NCBI RefSeq assembly: GCF_029626175.1
Contig: NZ_JARUBM010000002.1
Coordinates: 7,048,501-7,112,500 of the forward strand
DNA: 64,000 nucleotides
Source of the DNA: Micromonospora sp. WMMD1082
GTDB lineage: Bacteria; Actinomycetota; Actinomycetes; Mycobacteriales; Micromonosporaceae
Direction of reading: 5' to 3'
Shown here: positions 34,837 to 42,995 of the stretch, one piece after another
How the letters are laid out: every line of letters starts with the position of its first letter
How positions within the stretch are numbered: the first letter of the stretch is position 1
The notes under the pieces: model-generated
Databases searched by the model: none
Told to the model about the DNA's origin: nothing
Seen by the model: only the letters and a program-made list of their open reading frames with translations
Position numbers and translations under genes: made by a program

Positions 34837-35862
34837 TCAGCCGGTCGTGGCGGCCAGGTGGGCGTCGATCTCCGCGTTGATCCGTTGCTTGCCGGCGGCG
34901 TCGAGGAAGGACGCGCCCACCGCGTTGCGGGCCAGGCCGGCCACCTGTTCCGGGCCGGCGTCGAGCAGCCGGGCGGCCACCGCGTACTCGTCGTCCAGGG
35001 TGGTGCCGAACATCGGCGGGTCGTCGGAGTTGACGGTTACCAGCAACCCGGCCTCGACCAGCCGGCGCAGCGGGTGCTCCTCGATGTGCGCCACGGCCCG
35101 GGTCCGCACGTTGGAGGTCGGGCAGACCTCCACCGGGATCTGCCGCTCGGCGAGGTACGCGAGCAGTTGCGGGTCCTCGGCGGCGGAGATGCCGTGCCCG
35201 ATGCGTTCGGCGCCCAGCTCGCGCAGCGCGTCCCAGATGGTCTGTGGGCCGGTGGTCTCCCCGGCGTGCGGCACCGAACGCAGCCCCGCGGCCCGGGCCC
35301 GGTCGAAGTAGGGCTTGAACTGCGGCCTCGGCACGCCGATCTCGGGGCCGCCGAGGCCGAAGCTGACCAGCCCGTCCGGGCGCTCCTCCAGCGAGATCCG
35401 CAGCGTCTCCTCGGCCGCCGGCAGCCCCGCCTCCCCGGGGATGTCGAAGCACCAGCGCAGCTCGATGCCGAAGTCGGCGGCGGCCCGCCGGCGGGCGTCC
35501 TCGATCGCCTCGCAGAACGCCGGTGCGGGGATGCCGCGCGACACGTGCGAGTAGGGCGTCACGGTCAGTTCGGCGTAGCGGACCTGCTGGCGGGCCAGCT
35601 CCCGGGCCACCTCGTGGGTGAGGATCCAGACGTCCTCCTGGTCACGGACCAGATCCACCACGCTCAGGTAGAGCTCGATGAAGTGCGCGAAGTCGCGGAA
35701 GACGAAGTACTCCGCGAGCAGCTGCGGATCGGCCGGTACGGGGCTGCGCCCCTCGTGCCGGGCGGCCAGCTCCGCCACGATCCGGGGCGAGGCGGATCCG
35801 ACGTGGTGCACGTGCAGCTCCGCCTTGGGCAGTCCGGCGATGAAGGTACGCAGATCGGTCAC
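34837..35862 (-). CDS. Adenosine deaminase family protein
   Basis: 341 aa from GTG 35862, which overlaps the upstream methyltransferase stop by four bases (GTGA). Metal and catalytic motifs: [17 protein letters not shown] (canonical ADA has HLHLEG), [22 protein letters not shown] and [13 protein letters not shown]. It belongs to the amidohydrolase superfamily and deaminates adenosine or a derivative. The HVHHVGS variant is, from memory, shared with Streptomyces enzymes shown to deaminate 6-aminodeoxyfutalosine in menaquinone synthesis, so the substrate may not be adenosine. Confidence 0.9.
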   Translation of the reverse strand: MTDLRTFIAGLPKAELHVHHVGSASPRIVAELAARHEGRSPVPADPQLLAEYFVFRDFAHFIELYLSVVDLVRDQEDVWILTHEVARELARQQVRYAELTVTPYSHVSRGIPAPAFCEAIEDARRRAAADFGIELRWCFDIPGEAGLPAAEETLRISLEERPDGLVSFGLGGPEIGVPRPQFKPYFDRARAAGLRSVPHAGETTGPQTIWDALRELGAERIGHGISAAEDPQLLAYLAERQIPVEVCPTSNVRTRAVAHIEEHPLRRLVEAGLLVTVNSDDPPMFGTTLDDEYAVAARLLDAGPEQVAGLARNAVGASFLDAAGKQRINAEIDAHLAATTG

Positions 35863-36640
35863 GGGTTCTCCTGGGCGCGGGCGGTACGGGCGACGACGAA
35901 GATCCGTCGGAACGGGAAGGACACCTGGCCGTGCCGCACCGGATACGCCTCGTCGAGGCGTACCGCCAGGGCGGCCCGGAAGGCGGACCAGTCGGCGGCG
36001 GCCAGCGCGGGCGCAGCGCCGTGCCCTCCATCCAGGTCAGGACCGGGTGGTCCGCGTCGGGACGGGCCGCCAGCAGGTGCACGTAGGTAGTCTCCCAGGC
36101 GTCGACGGCGCAGCCGGCGGCGGCCAGCGACCCGGCGTAGTCGACGGGGTCGGCGACCGGTGCCTCCCGCAGCAGCGGGGTCAGCTCCGCCCGCCACGGC
36201 AGGCGCCCGGCGACCTCGCGCAGCGCGCGGTGCGAGGGTGCGTCGAAGTTGCCGGGCACCTGCATCGCCAGCCAGGCGCCGGTGGGCAGCTCGGCGGCCC
36301 AGCGGGTGAGCAGCTCGCGGTGGCCGGGCACCCACTGGAGCACCGCGTTGCTGACCACCACGTCGGTGTCCGGGTCGGGGTGCCAGTCGCGGACGTCGGC
36401 CACGCCGAAGGTGACCGGGGCGCCCAGCGCGGTGGCCCGTGCGATCATCTCCGGCGAGGAGTCCAGACCGATGATCCGGCTGTCCGGCCAGCGGGCGGCG
36501 AGGCCGGCGGTCAGGGTGCCGGGGCCGCAGCCGAGGTCGACCACCGTCCGGGGCCGGTCGGCGGCCACCCGGGCGAGCAGGTCGTGGAAGGGTCGGGAGC
36601 GCTCGTCGCCGTAGCGCAGATACGCCGCCGGATCCCACAT
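35859..36640 (-). pseudogene. Trans-aconitate 2-methyltransferase-like gene with a single-base frameshift
   Basis: Starts at ATG 36640 with [20 protein letters not shown] and carries a SAM-binding motif [16 protein letters not shown], then [10 protein letters not shown] and [11 protein letters not shown], all typical of Tam. At about 36005-36012 the frame is lost: the first frame continues as Pro/Arg-rich sequence, while the other frame supplies the expected Tam ending ([20 protein letters not shown], then [10 protein letters not shown]) and a stop at 35859 that overlaps the deaminase start. Adding one G after CGCCCG restores a full-length protein of about 260 residues. Either a real frameshift mutation or a sequencing error. 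Confidence 0.85.
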
Positions 36641-36660
36641 GCCGCCTCCACACTCCGCAA

Positions 36661-36690
36661 ACCGTACGCTCGTATTGTTTTACCGTACGG
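36661..36690. promoter_or_regulatory. Repeated CCGTACG motif in a divergent promoter
   Basis: ACCGTACG occurs at 36661-36668 and 36682-36689, exactly 21 bases (two helical turns) apart, and the outer CCGTAC/GTACGG also form an inverted repeat. The AT-rich CGTATTGTTTT lies between. It lies between the divergent methyltransferase (start 36640) and aldo/keto reductase (start 36733), so it is a plausible operator or promoter site. Confidence 0.4.
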
Positions 36691-36732
36691 CCCGGCCCCC
36701 GGCGCGGGAAGGCGGGTCACTAGGCTCCACCC

Positions 36733-37716
36733 ATGGAGCAACGCACGTTTCCCCGCATGGACCGACAGGTCGGCGTGGTCGGGCTCGGCGCCTGGCAGCT
36801 CGGCGCCGACTGGGGCACGGTCACCGAGGACGACGCGATGGCGGTGCTGAGCGCCGCGGTCGACGCCGGGGTCACCTTCCTGGACACCGCCGACGTCTAC
36901 GGCGACGGGCGCAGCGAGCAGCTGATCGGGCGCTTCCTGGCGGCGCACCCCGACGCCGGGCTGACGGTGGCGACCAAGATGGGCCGGCGCGTCGCACAGA
37001 CCCCGCAGGCGTACATTCTGGACAACTTCCGCCGGTGGACCGACCGGTCCCGGGCGAACCTCGGCGTGGACACACTGGACCTCGTGCAGTTGCACTGCCC
37101 GCCGACGGCCGTCTTCGGCGACGACACGGTCTTCGACGCCCTCGACACCCTGGTGGCCGAGAAGCGGATCGCGGCGTACGGCGTCAGCGTGGAGACCTGC
37201 GACGAGGCGCTCACCGCGATCGCCCGGCCCGGCGTGACCAGCGTGCAGATCATCCTCAACGCGCTGCGCCACAAGCCGCTCGAACGCGTGCTGCCGGCCG
37301 CCTCGGCCGCCGGGGTCGGCATCATCGCCCGCGTCCCGCTGGCCAGCGGCCTGCTCTCCGGCCGGTACGACGAGCACACCACCTTCGCCGCCGACGACCA
37401 CCGCACGTACAACCGGCACGGGGAGGCGTTCGACGTCGGCGAGACGTTCTCCGGCGTCGACTTCGCCACCGGCCTGGCCGCCGTCCGGCGACTCGCCCCG
37501 CTGGTCGGCGCGGACCGGACGATGGCCCAGTTCGCGCTGCGCTGGGTGCTCGACCAACCGGGGGTCACGGTGGTCATCCCCGGTGCCCGCGACGCCGCGC
37601 AGGCCCGGAGCAACGCCGCCGTGGCCGGCCAACCGGCACTGTCCACCGAGGAACTGGCCGAGGTGGCGACGGTCTACGACGAGATGATCCGCCCCCAGGT
37701 GCACCACCGGTGGTGA
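36733..37716 (+). CDS. Aldo/keto reductase
   Basis: 327 aa from ATG 36733. VGVVGLGAWQLGADWGTV, FLDTADVYGDGRSEQLIG (catalytic Asp/Tyr), LTVATKMGRRV (Lys), LDLVQLHCPP and VTVVIPGARDAAQARSNAA are the family motifs. It belongs to the AKR group with an YDEMIRPQVHHRW-type C-terminus that is common in actinobacteria. Substrate unknown. Its stop overlaps a GTG that could start the next frame. Confidence 0.94.
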   Translation: MEQRTFPRMDRQVGVVGLGAWQLGADWGTVTEDDAMAVLSAAVDAGVTFLDTADVYGDGRSEQLIGRFLAAHPDAGLTVATKMGRRVAQTPQAYILDNFRRWTDRSRANLGVDTLDLVQLHCPPTAVFGDDTVFDALDTLVAEKRIAAYGVSVETCDEALTAIARPGVTSVQIILNALRHKPLERVLPAASAAGVGIIARVPLASGLLSGRYDEHTTFAADDHRTYNRHGEAFDVGETFSGVDFATGLAAVRRLAPLVGADRTMAQFALRWVLDQPGVTVVIPGARDAAQARSNAAVAGQPALSTEELAEVATVYDEMIRPQVHHRW

Positions 37717-37844
37717 ACGAACCGCCCGCCGGCCGCCCGGCCCCCGGCGAGCCCCACCGTCCGGCCCCCGGCGGGCCTGAAGGCCCGGGCCACGGCGGGG
37801 CTCACGGCTCGACCCCCGGCGGCCCCCAGCAGCGGGAGACCGTG

Positions 37845-38039
37845 ATGAGTGGCTGGTTCCGGCTCACGCTCGGCCTGCTGGCCGTGGTCATCGGTGCCGT
37901 CTGGACGGTGCAGGGCCTCGGCTACGTCCAGGGCAGCGTGATGACCGACCAGCGGATCTGGGCCGTACTCGGGCCGGTGCTGGTGCTGGTCGGGCTGATC
38001 CTGCTCTGGCTCGGCGTCCGCGCCCGCAACCGACGCTGA
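37845..38039 (+). CDS. Small two-helix membrane protein
   Basis: 64 aa from ATG 37845 (AGCGGGAGAC upstream). Two hydrophobic helices (LTLGLLAVVIGAVWTVQGLG and AVLGPVLVLVGLILLWLGV) with a short polar turn and basic end. A longer form from GTG 37713 (108 aa) would overlap the reductase stop by four bases but adds a Pro/Gly/His-rich low-complexity leader. Function unknown. Followed by a bidirectional terminator. Confidence 0.7.
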   Translation: MSGWFRLTLGLLAVVIGAVWTVQGLGYVQGSVMTDQRIWAVLGPVLVLVGLILLWLGVRARNRR

Positions 38040-38074
38040 CCGGGCGCTGACCGGCCACAGCGTACGGATGCGGA

Positions 38075-38105
38075 AAGCCCCGCGTCCGGTCGGAACGCGG
38101 GGCTT
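38075..38105. terminator. Bidirectional rho-independent-type terminator
   Basis: AAGCCCCGCGT (38075-38085) pairs with ACGCGGGGCTT (38095-38105), nine-base loop. It lies between the converging small membrane protein gene and cspA and can stop both. Confidence 0.8.
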
Positions 38106-38158
38106 CGCACTGATTCGGGGACTGCCTCGCCACTGGCCGGCGGTCGCCGACCGGTGCC

Positions 38159-38362
38159 TCAGAGGGGGCGGACCTGCTCGGCCTGCGGACCCTTCTGGCC
38201 CTGGGCGATCTCGAACTCCACCCGCTGGTTCTCCTCCAGCGTGCGGTAGCCGCTGGACTGGATGGCCGAGAAGTGGACGAACACGTCAGCACCCCCGCCG
38301 TCGACGGTGATGAAGCCGAAGCCCTTGTCAGCGTTGAACCACTTCACGGTTCCCTGCGCCAT
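38159..38362 (-). CDS. Cold shock protein (CspA family)
   Basis: 67 aa. The OB fold carries both RNA-binding motifs, KGFGFITV and VFVHFSAI, after [25 protein letters not shown] (minus strand, 38369-38375) is an excellent ribosome-binding site six bases before the ATG. It acts as a single-stranded nucleic-acid chaperone. The 321-base region upstream has no other gene and probably contains a long 5' leader, as is common for csp genes. Confidence 0.97.
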   Translation of the reverse strand: MAQGTVKWFNADKGFGFITVDGGGADVFVHFSAIQSSGYRTLEENQRVEFEIAQGQKGPQAEQVRPL

Positions 38363-38683
38363 GCGTATCTCCTTCTAAAACTGGCGGCCGAGCACGCCGT
38401 GCGGCCGGTTGGCCGTTTTCGAGCAGCGGCGCCTGAGGCGGCCCCCGATGAGGAGACTTCTCTCAACCCACGCCGTCTCTCAACAGCGTGGAACAGCAAA
38501 CCACGTACGCAAAAACTTCGCACAGCCTACCCGACGAAATTCTCCGACATGTGACCTGACGGATGCGTGAGATCCGCTGGGCGGGGCTGCGAGACACGGC
38601 AAAAGGCCCTCTCACCGGCAAATGGTGAGAGGGCCCTTGACGCGCTATTGCTGTTGCACTAAAAGGCGTTGCGGTCGCACGCC
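38363..38683. other. 321-base region: cspA promoter/leader plus terminator
   Basis: No gene. The part next to cspA (38363-38560) is unusually AT-rich for this genome and includes short palindromes (ACCCACGCCGTCTCTCAACAGCGTGG), so it likely contains the cspA promoter and a structured leader. The distal part holds the terminator of the DUF4235 transcript. Confidence 0.5.
38603..38638 (-). terminator. Terminator of the DUF4235/DUF3618/Holin-X operon
   Basis: AAGGCCCTCTCACC (38603-38616) pairs with GGTGAGAGGGCC (38624-38635) with a seven-base loop and flanking A/T residues. It lies directly downstream of the minus-strand DUF4235 gene stop (38684), so it ends that operon and shields the cspA promoter. 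Confidence 0.75.
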
Positions 38684-38956
38684 CTAGTCCGGCCACCGAC
38701 CGGTCAGCCGGCGTACGCCGACCGCACCGCCCCGGTCCACCGCGGCCCGGACGACGGAGAAGATGGCCCCCTGCAACGCCGCCGCCGCGAGGATCTCGAC
38801 CCAGCGGCGGTCCTCGTCGGTCGGGTTGGGCGCATCGCCGTCACCGGCGGTCATCTTCCACACCTGACGGAAGACCACGCCCGCGATCGCGCCGGCCGCG
38901 ATGCCCATGAGCACGCCGACCGGCTTGTAGGCGACCTTGCTGATGCCCTTGCTCAC
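38684..38956 (-). CDS. DUF4235 domain membrane protein
   Basis: 90 aa, start overlapping the DUF3618 stop by four bases. KVAYKPVGVLMGIAAGAIAG and VVFRQVWKMTAGDGDAPNPT are the DUF4235 pattern, and LAAAALQGAIFSVVRAAVDR is a second hydrophobic segment. Function unknown. Last gene of a three-gene actinobacterial envelope cluster. Confidence 0.93.
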   Translation of the reverse strand: MSKGISKVAYKPVGVLMGIAAGAIAGVVFRQVWKMTAGDGDAPNPTDEDRRWVEILAAAALQGAIFSVVRAAVDRGGAVGVRRLTGRWPD

Positions 38957-39267
38957 CCGCGCCTCCCCCGAATGATCAGCAGCACCACCGCAGCGGCGAC
39001 CGCGCCGGCCGCGAGCGCGATGAACGGCGCGGGCCCCTGCCGTCCGCGCCCCTGCGCGTGGTCCAGGCCCGTCTGGGCGCGGACCCGGGCGACGGTCAGC
39101 GCCGCCTGCTCCCGTACCCGCTCGCGTGCCTGGTCCGCCGAGGACTTCAGCCGCTTCTTGACGTCGGCCTTGGCGGCCAGCGCCTCCATCGTCTCGCCCA
39201 GCTCGACCCGGGTCCGCCGGATCTCCTCCCGCAGCGCCTCGGTGTCGCCCATGCCGTTGCCCGTCAT
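38953..39267 (-). CDS. DUF3618 domain membrane protein
   Basis: 104 aa from ATG 39267 (internal ATG at 39252, MGDTEALREEI, also possible). The DUF3618 core is ALREEIRRTRVELGETMEAL with a following Lys/Arg-rich coiled-coil helix and one C-terminal membrane segment (FIALAAGAVAAAVVLLIIR). Overlaps both neighbours by four bases. Function unknown; the family is always found with Holin-X/DUF4235 partners. Confidence 0.92.
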   Translation of the reverse strand: MTGNGMGDTEALREEIRRTRVELGETMEALAAKADVKKRLKSSADQARERVREQAALTVARVRAQTGLDHAQGRGRQGPAPFIALAAGAVAAAVVLLIIRGRRG

Positions 39268-39698
39268 GCCCGTCCCCTGTCCTTCACCGCGGCGCTGACC
39301 ACGTCGACATCCGCCCGCAGGCTACGCACCGTCGCCTCGGGCACCGGCGGGACCGCCTGGCTGACCTGCCGCTTGCCGATCAGCGCCAGCACGCCGGCGA
39401 CCAGGAACAGGGCCGCCGCCACGATCAGGGCCGCCGCCCACGCCGGCAGTACCAGGGCCAGCAGCAGGATCGCGGCGGCGATCAGTGCCCCGAGGCCGAA
39501 GAAGGCGAGCGCGCCGCCACCGGCAAGTAGACCGAGGCCAATGCCGGCATGCTTGCCCTTCTGGGTCAACTCCGCGCGGGCCAGCGCGAGCTCGTCCCGG
39601 ACCAGACGCGACACCTGCTCCGTCGCCCGCTGGACCAGTTCGGCGGTGGACGGATCGCTCCCGTTGTGGGACGTACGGGCATTCGCCACGTCAGCCAT
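39264..39698 (-). CDS. Actinobacterial Holin-X (phage holin superfamily-like) membrane protein
   Basis: 144 aa. An amphipathic N-terminal helix (AELVQRATEQVSRLVRDELA, LARAELTQKGKHAG) precedes two strong membrane segments (residues about 50-75 and 80-105), the Putative Actinobacterial Holin-X/DUF1469 layout. Despite the name this is a chromosomal envelope protein, not evidence of a prophage. First gene of the three-gene operon. Confidence 0.93.
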   Translation of the reverse strand: MADVANARTSHNGSDPSTAELVQRATEQVSRLVRDELALARAELTQKGKHAGIGLGLLAGGGALAFFGLGALIAAAILLLALVLPAWAAALIVAAALFLVAGVLALIGKRQVSQAVPPVPEATVRSLRADVDVVSAAVKDRGRA

Positions 39699-39835
39699 GC
39701 TGTCCCCCTCTCGTCATCACCGCGCTGTATGCCCGGAGTCGCCGCCCGTCAATCCTGCACACGCTCCCCGACCCGAACGAGCACCGCGCAGCACCTCCCC
39801 AAATCCCCCCATCCCAAACCCCCTCACCCCTTAAC

Positions 39836-39900
39836 GCGTTGATCATGAAGTTGTTGTCGCGACACGCCGGGTGGGCGCACAACAACTTCATGATCAACGC
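39836..39900. repeat. 22-bp perfect inverted repeat overlapping the MscS stop codon
   Basis: GCGTTGATCATGAAGTTGTTGT (two 11-base halves, 39836-39857) is matched perfectly by 39879-39900, with a 21-base loop. The right arm contains the stop codon of the MscS-like gene (TGA on minus strand at 39896-39894). The arms are AT-rich for this genome. It may serve as terminator, but its length and composition suggest a dispersed repeat element. Confidence 0.8.
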
Positions 39901-41129
39901 TGGGTGGCGGGGTGGGGGGCGGGAGAGGGGGTGGGGGTGGGGGTGGGGGTGGGGTCTTCGGGGCCGGTGAAGGCTTCCTGGCGGGCGTCGCCGTCGTGGC
40001 TGCCGCCGAAGAGGCGGGCGTCGTCGGGGACCTCGCCCTCGACCGCGCGGCGCGACGGGCGCCGGGGCTGCACCCACTGCCAGGGCAGCACGCCCCCGCC
40101 GTCGCCGACCTCGGCGCGCAGCCGGGGCATCGCGGTGGGCCGGTGGTCGCGTACCCACGCCACCAGGTGTTCCCGGACCAGGCAGCGCAGGTCCCACAGC
40201 GCACCCGCGTTGCTCGCGCTCACCAGCGCGCGCACCTTGATCATGCCGCCGGTCGCGTCGGTGACCTGTAGTACGCAGACCCGGCCGTCCCACAGCTCGG
40301 TGCCCTCCACCAGGCGGCGCAGTTCCTCCCGCATCGCCTGCACCGGAATCGACCAGTCGACCTCGAACTCGGCGGTACCCAGGACGGCCGCCTCGGTGCG
40401 GGTCCAGTTCTGGAACGGGGTGCTGGTGAAGTAGGAGGTGGGCAGGATCAGCCGCCGGTCGTCCCAGACCTGGACCACCACGTAGCTGAGCGTCAGCTCC
40501 TCGATCCGGCCCCACTCGCCCTCGACCACGACCACGTCGTCGAGGCGTACGGCGTCGCTGAAGGCGAGTTGCAGGCCGGCGAAGACGTTACCCAGCAGGC
40601 TCTGCGCGGCCAGCGCGGCGACGATACCGACCACACCGGCGCTGGTGAGGACGCCGGCGCCGATGCCCCGCACGGCGGGGAAGGTCATCAGCATCACGCC
40701 GGCGGCGAGCACGACGATCACCACGACGGTCAGCCGGCGCAGCATCACGACCTGGGTACGCACCCGGCGGGCGTGGCGGTTGTCCGGCACGTCCACCCGG
40801 AACCGGGCCAGTGCGGTGTCCTCGACCACCATCAGCAGCGAGGCGACCAGCCAGGCGGCCGCGGCGATGACGGCGAGCACCAGCAGGTGCAGCAGCGCCT
40901 GGCGCCAGGCGGTGCCGACCGCGTACCCGGTGCTGAAACGGACGGCGAACTGCACCGCGAGCACCGTGGCGGCGATCTGGAAGGAGCGGTGTGCATGCTC
41001 CGTCAACTCCGTCAGCAGCAGCGAGCGGCGGCCCCACCGCCGGGTGAGGCGGTGCACCACCTCGACCACGGCAAGGGCGATCGCCGCCGCGGCGAGCGCG
41101 GCGACGACCGTCGCGAGGTAGCTGTGCAC
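39894..41129 (-). CDS. Mechanosensitive ion channel family protein (MscS-like)
   Basis: 411 aa. Three to four membrane segments occupy residues about 5-165, and the pore/beta-domain region follows: VGIVAALAAQSLLGNVFAGL, VRLDDVVVVEGEWGRIEELT and RRLILPTSYFTSTPFQNWTR. MscS channels open under membrane tension and release osmolytes. The C-terminus is a repetitive Pro-Thr tail encoded by a G4-like repeat on the opposite strand and ends inside an inverted repeat, suggesting the original C-terminus has been altered (inference). Confidence 0.92.
   Translation of the reverse strand: MHSYLATVVAALAAAAIALAVVEVVHRLTRRWGRRSLLLTELTEHAHRSFQIAATVLAVQFAVRFSTGYAVGTAWRQALLHLLVLAVIAAAAWLVASLLMVVEDTALARFRVDVPDNRHARRVRTQVVMLRRLTVVVIVVLAAGVMLMTFPAVRGIGAGVLTSAGVVGIVAALAAQSLLGNVFAGLQLAFSDAVRLDDVVVVEGEWGRIEELTLSYVVVQVWDDRRLILPTSYFTSTPFQNWTRTEAAVLGTAEFEVDWSIPVQAMREELRRLVEGTELWDGRVCVLQVTDATGGMIKVRALVSASNAGALWDLRCLVREHLVAWVRDHRPTAMPRLRAEVGDGGGVLPWQWVQPRRPSRRAVEGEVPDDARLFGGSHDGDARQEAFTGPEDPTPTPTPTPSPAPHPATQR
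39927..39954 (+). repeat. G-quadruplex-type repeat (GGGGGT)n
   Basis: Five runs of 4-5 G separated by single T lie on the plus strand, a strong G-quadruplex pattern, inside the 3' end of the minus-strand MscS gene, where it encodes alternating Pro and Thr. As a 6-base microsatellite it can change length without shifting frame (two codons per unit). Confidence 0.85.
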
Positions 41130-41232
41130 GTCCTACTTCTCCTCCCGGCGCGACGGCAAGATCCGACCAAAGGGGCAATGTTGCCTCGGATCGCCGTCAC
41201 CGGCCACCGCAGGGAGCCTGCGGAGGAGAAGG

Positions 41233-42054
41233 TCATACCTTGCGGTAGCGGGCCTGAAGGAAGCAGTAGACACCGAAGGCCGCGATGCCCAGCGCGACGA
41301 GGGTGAGCAGGATGGTGCCGTACGCCTGGTCGCGCAGCGTCCGCAGCGCGGCGTCCAGACCACGGGCCCGCTCCGGGTCGTAGTTCACCGCGGCCAGCAC
41401 GACCAGCAGGCCGGTCACCGCGAAGGCGCTGCCCCGGGAGGCGTAGCCGGCCAGGCCGAGCCGGCGGGCGAGCTTCGTGGTGCGGGGGTTCATCTCGCCG
41501 GTCTTCAGGCGCTTCATGAACTTCTTCTTGACGCCGTAGATCGCCATGCCCACGCCGATCCCGGTGAGGACCAGGCCGGCGAGGCCGACCAGCCACCGGC
41601 CGCCGGTGGACTCCATCATCCGGGCGGTGAACTCCTCCTGCTGCGACGCGCTGTCGGAGTTGGCGTTGGTGAAGACCTTCCAGGCGGTCCAGGCCAGCCA
41701 GAGGTAGATGACGGTGCGGGCACCGGAGACGACCCGCTCCTTGAGCCGGTCGTTGCCCCGCTCGGTGCGATGCCCGACGGCCGCCTCCAGGGCCTGCCAG
41801 ATCGCCATGGCGAGCATCCCCACGGCGATGGCGATGACGATGACCTTGCCCATGGGCTGAGCGGCGAGGGTACGCAGCGCGCCGGCCTGATCGCCGTCGT
41901 CGGACGAGTTGCCGAAGGCGATCTGCAGCGCCAGCCAGCCGAAGAGCAGGTGCACGATCCCGTAGCCGATGAAACCGGCCCGGGCGAGGAGTTCCAGCCA
42001 CCGGCTGTCGGCCGTACGGGCGGCGGTGGCTTCGGCGTTCCGGGTGAGAGACAT
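41233..42054 (-). CDS. DUF1206 domain membrane protein
   Basis: 273 aa with six hydrophobic segments in three repeated pairs. Repeat units begin ARAGFIGYGIVHLLFGWLAL, SGARTVIYLWLAWTAWKVF and RRLGLAGYASRGSAFAVTGL, the DUF1206 triplication. Function unknown. Same strand as the MscS gene, 103 bases upstream of it. ATG start at 42054. Confidence 0.93.
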   Translation of the reverse strand: MSLTRNAEATAARTADSRWLELLARAGFIGYGIVHLLFGWLALQIAFGNSSDDGDQAGALRTLAAQPMGKVIVIAIAVGMLAMAIWQALEAAVGHRTERGNDRLKERVVSGARTVIYLWLAWTAWKVFTNANSDSASQQEEFTARMMESTGGRWLVGLAGLVLTGIGVGMAIYGVKKKFMKRLKTGEMNPRTTKLARRLGLAGYASRGSAFAVTGLLVVLAAVNYDPERARGLDAALRTLRDQAYGTILLTLVALGIAAFGVYCFLQARYRKV

Positions 42055-42174
42055 GGCGCCTCAATCTCCGGACGCGAGGATTTCCAAACGTGGCCGGTCA
42101 CCGCCCGGAGGCGGGCGGTGACCGGCCGGCTACACGACGGGCGGACCAAGCGGAAGGCGGATCGGCGACCGTCG

Positions 42175-42549
42175 TCAGCCCGGGTTGTTGGAGATGCGGA
42201 CCTTCACCTCGGAGTCGGTGACGCTGTCCAGCGTGACCGCGAGCCCGCCGACCTCGGTGGCCTGCTGGCCGACGGTCAGCGACAGTTGCTGGCCGCCCAC
42301 CTCGACGGTGACCACGTCGTCCTGGGCCTCGACCAGGCGGGCCTCGACGCCGAGGACGTTGGCCCGGGCGTCCACGCCCCGGTCGAAGGTCACCGTGCAG
42401 GCGTCCAGCCCGCAGCTGGTGCTGGCTCCCTCGGAGCTGCAACCGGCCAGCAGGGCCGCGCCGAGCGCGAGGCCGGCCAGCAGTCCGGCGGCCCGGCGGG
42501 CGCGGGGGGCGGGGGTGCGGCGGGTCGTACGGGTGGGGGGTTTCGTCAC
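42175..42549 (-). CDS. Putative lipoprotein
   Basis: 124 aa from GTG 42549 (the frame opens at 42699, but the extra leader overlaps an inverted repeat). A twin-Arg/basic start, hydrophobic stretch and lipobox LLAGC (cleavage before Cys) indicate a membrane-anchored lipoprotein. The mature part has two Cys residues (STSCGLDACTV) and a small beta-rich domain (VVTVEVGGQQLSLTVGQ, EVKVRISNNPG). Unknown function. Divergent from the GNAT gene. Confidence 0.8.
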   Translation of the reverse strand: MTKPPTRTTRRTPAPRARRAAGLLAGLALGAALLAGCSSEGASTSCGLDACTVTFDRGVDARANVLGVEARLVEAQDDVVTVEVGGQQLSLTVGQQATEVGGLAVTLDSVTDSEVKVRISNNPG

Positions 42550-42606
42550 ACCGACCAGGGTACGAGAAGCCCGCGGCCCGCCCCCGGCCCGGCAACGGGT
42601 GTTCAA

Positions 42607-42698
42607 TGAACCCTTTTCCACCTCCCCCTGGGGTCCGTCGGACCGCAAGGGGAGACACGGCGCACAATCGCCGCGCGGTCCAGGTGGAAAAGGGTTCA
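42607..42698. promoter_or_regulatory. 17-bp inverted repeat in a divergent promoter
   Basis: TGAACCCTTTTCCACCT (42607-42623) and its perfect complement (42682-42698) flank a 58-base spacer and lie between the divergent lipoprotein (42549) and GNAT (42699) starts. The right arm ends one base before the GNAT ATG. It may be paired operators for one regulator, or the ends of a small mobile element. Confidence 0.55.
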
Positions 42699-42995
42699 AT
42701 GGACCGGGTGAGCATGCTGGTCGAGGAGAACCCCGCCAAACACCGCTACGAGATCCTGGTCGACGACGCGCTCGCCGGCTTCGTCGCGTACCTGCCCCGC
42801 GGCGAGGTGCTGGTCTTCACCCATACCGAGGTGGATCCGGCCTTCCAGAACATGGGCGTCGGCGCGGCGCTGATGCGCGGCACCCTGGACCAGGTCCGCG
42901 CGCAGGGCCAACGGCTGGTGCCCCAGTGCCCGTTCATGGCCGCCTTCATCGAGCGTCACCCGGAGTACGCCGACCTGGTCACCAATCCGGCGTGA
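42699..42995 (+). CDS. GNAT family N-acetyltransferase (YidJ/DUF-type short form)
   Basis: 98 aa from ATG 42699 (GTG 42708 also possible). The short GNAT layout is visible: RYEILVDDALAGFVAYLPRG, LVFTHTEVDPAFQNMGVGAA, LMRGTLDQVRAQGQRLVPQC and PFMAAFIERHPEYADLV. It lacks the N-terminal part of full GNATs and acetylates an unknown substrate. The last 17 bases overlap the 3' end of the converging GH3 gene. Confidence 0.92.
   Translation: MDRVSMLVEENPAKHRYEILVDDALAGFVAYLPRGEVLVFTHTEVDPAFQNMGVGAALMRGTLDQVRAQGQRLVPQCPFMAAFIERHPEYADLVTNPA

Noticed and set aside
39264..39698. Holin-X protein as evidence of a prophage
   Set aside because: It is part of a common chromosomal three-gene envelope cluster (Holin-X, DUF3618, DUF4235) with no phage genes around.
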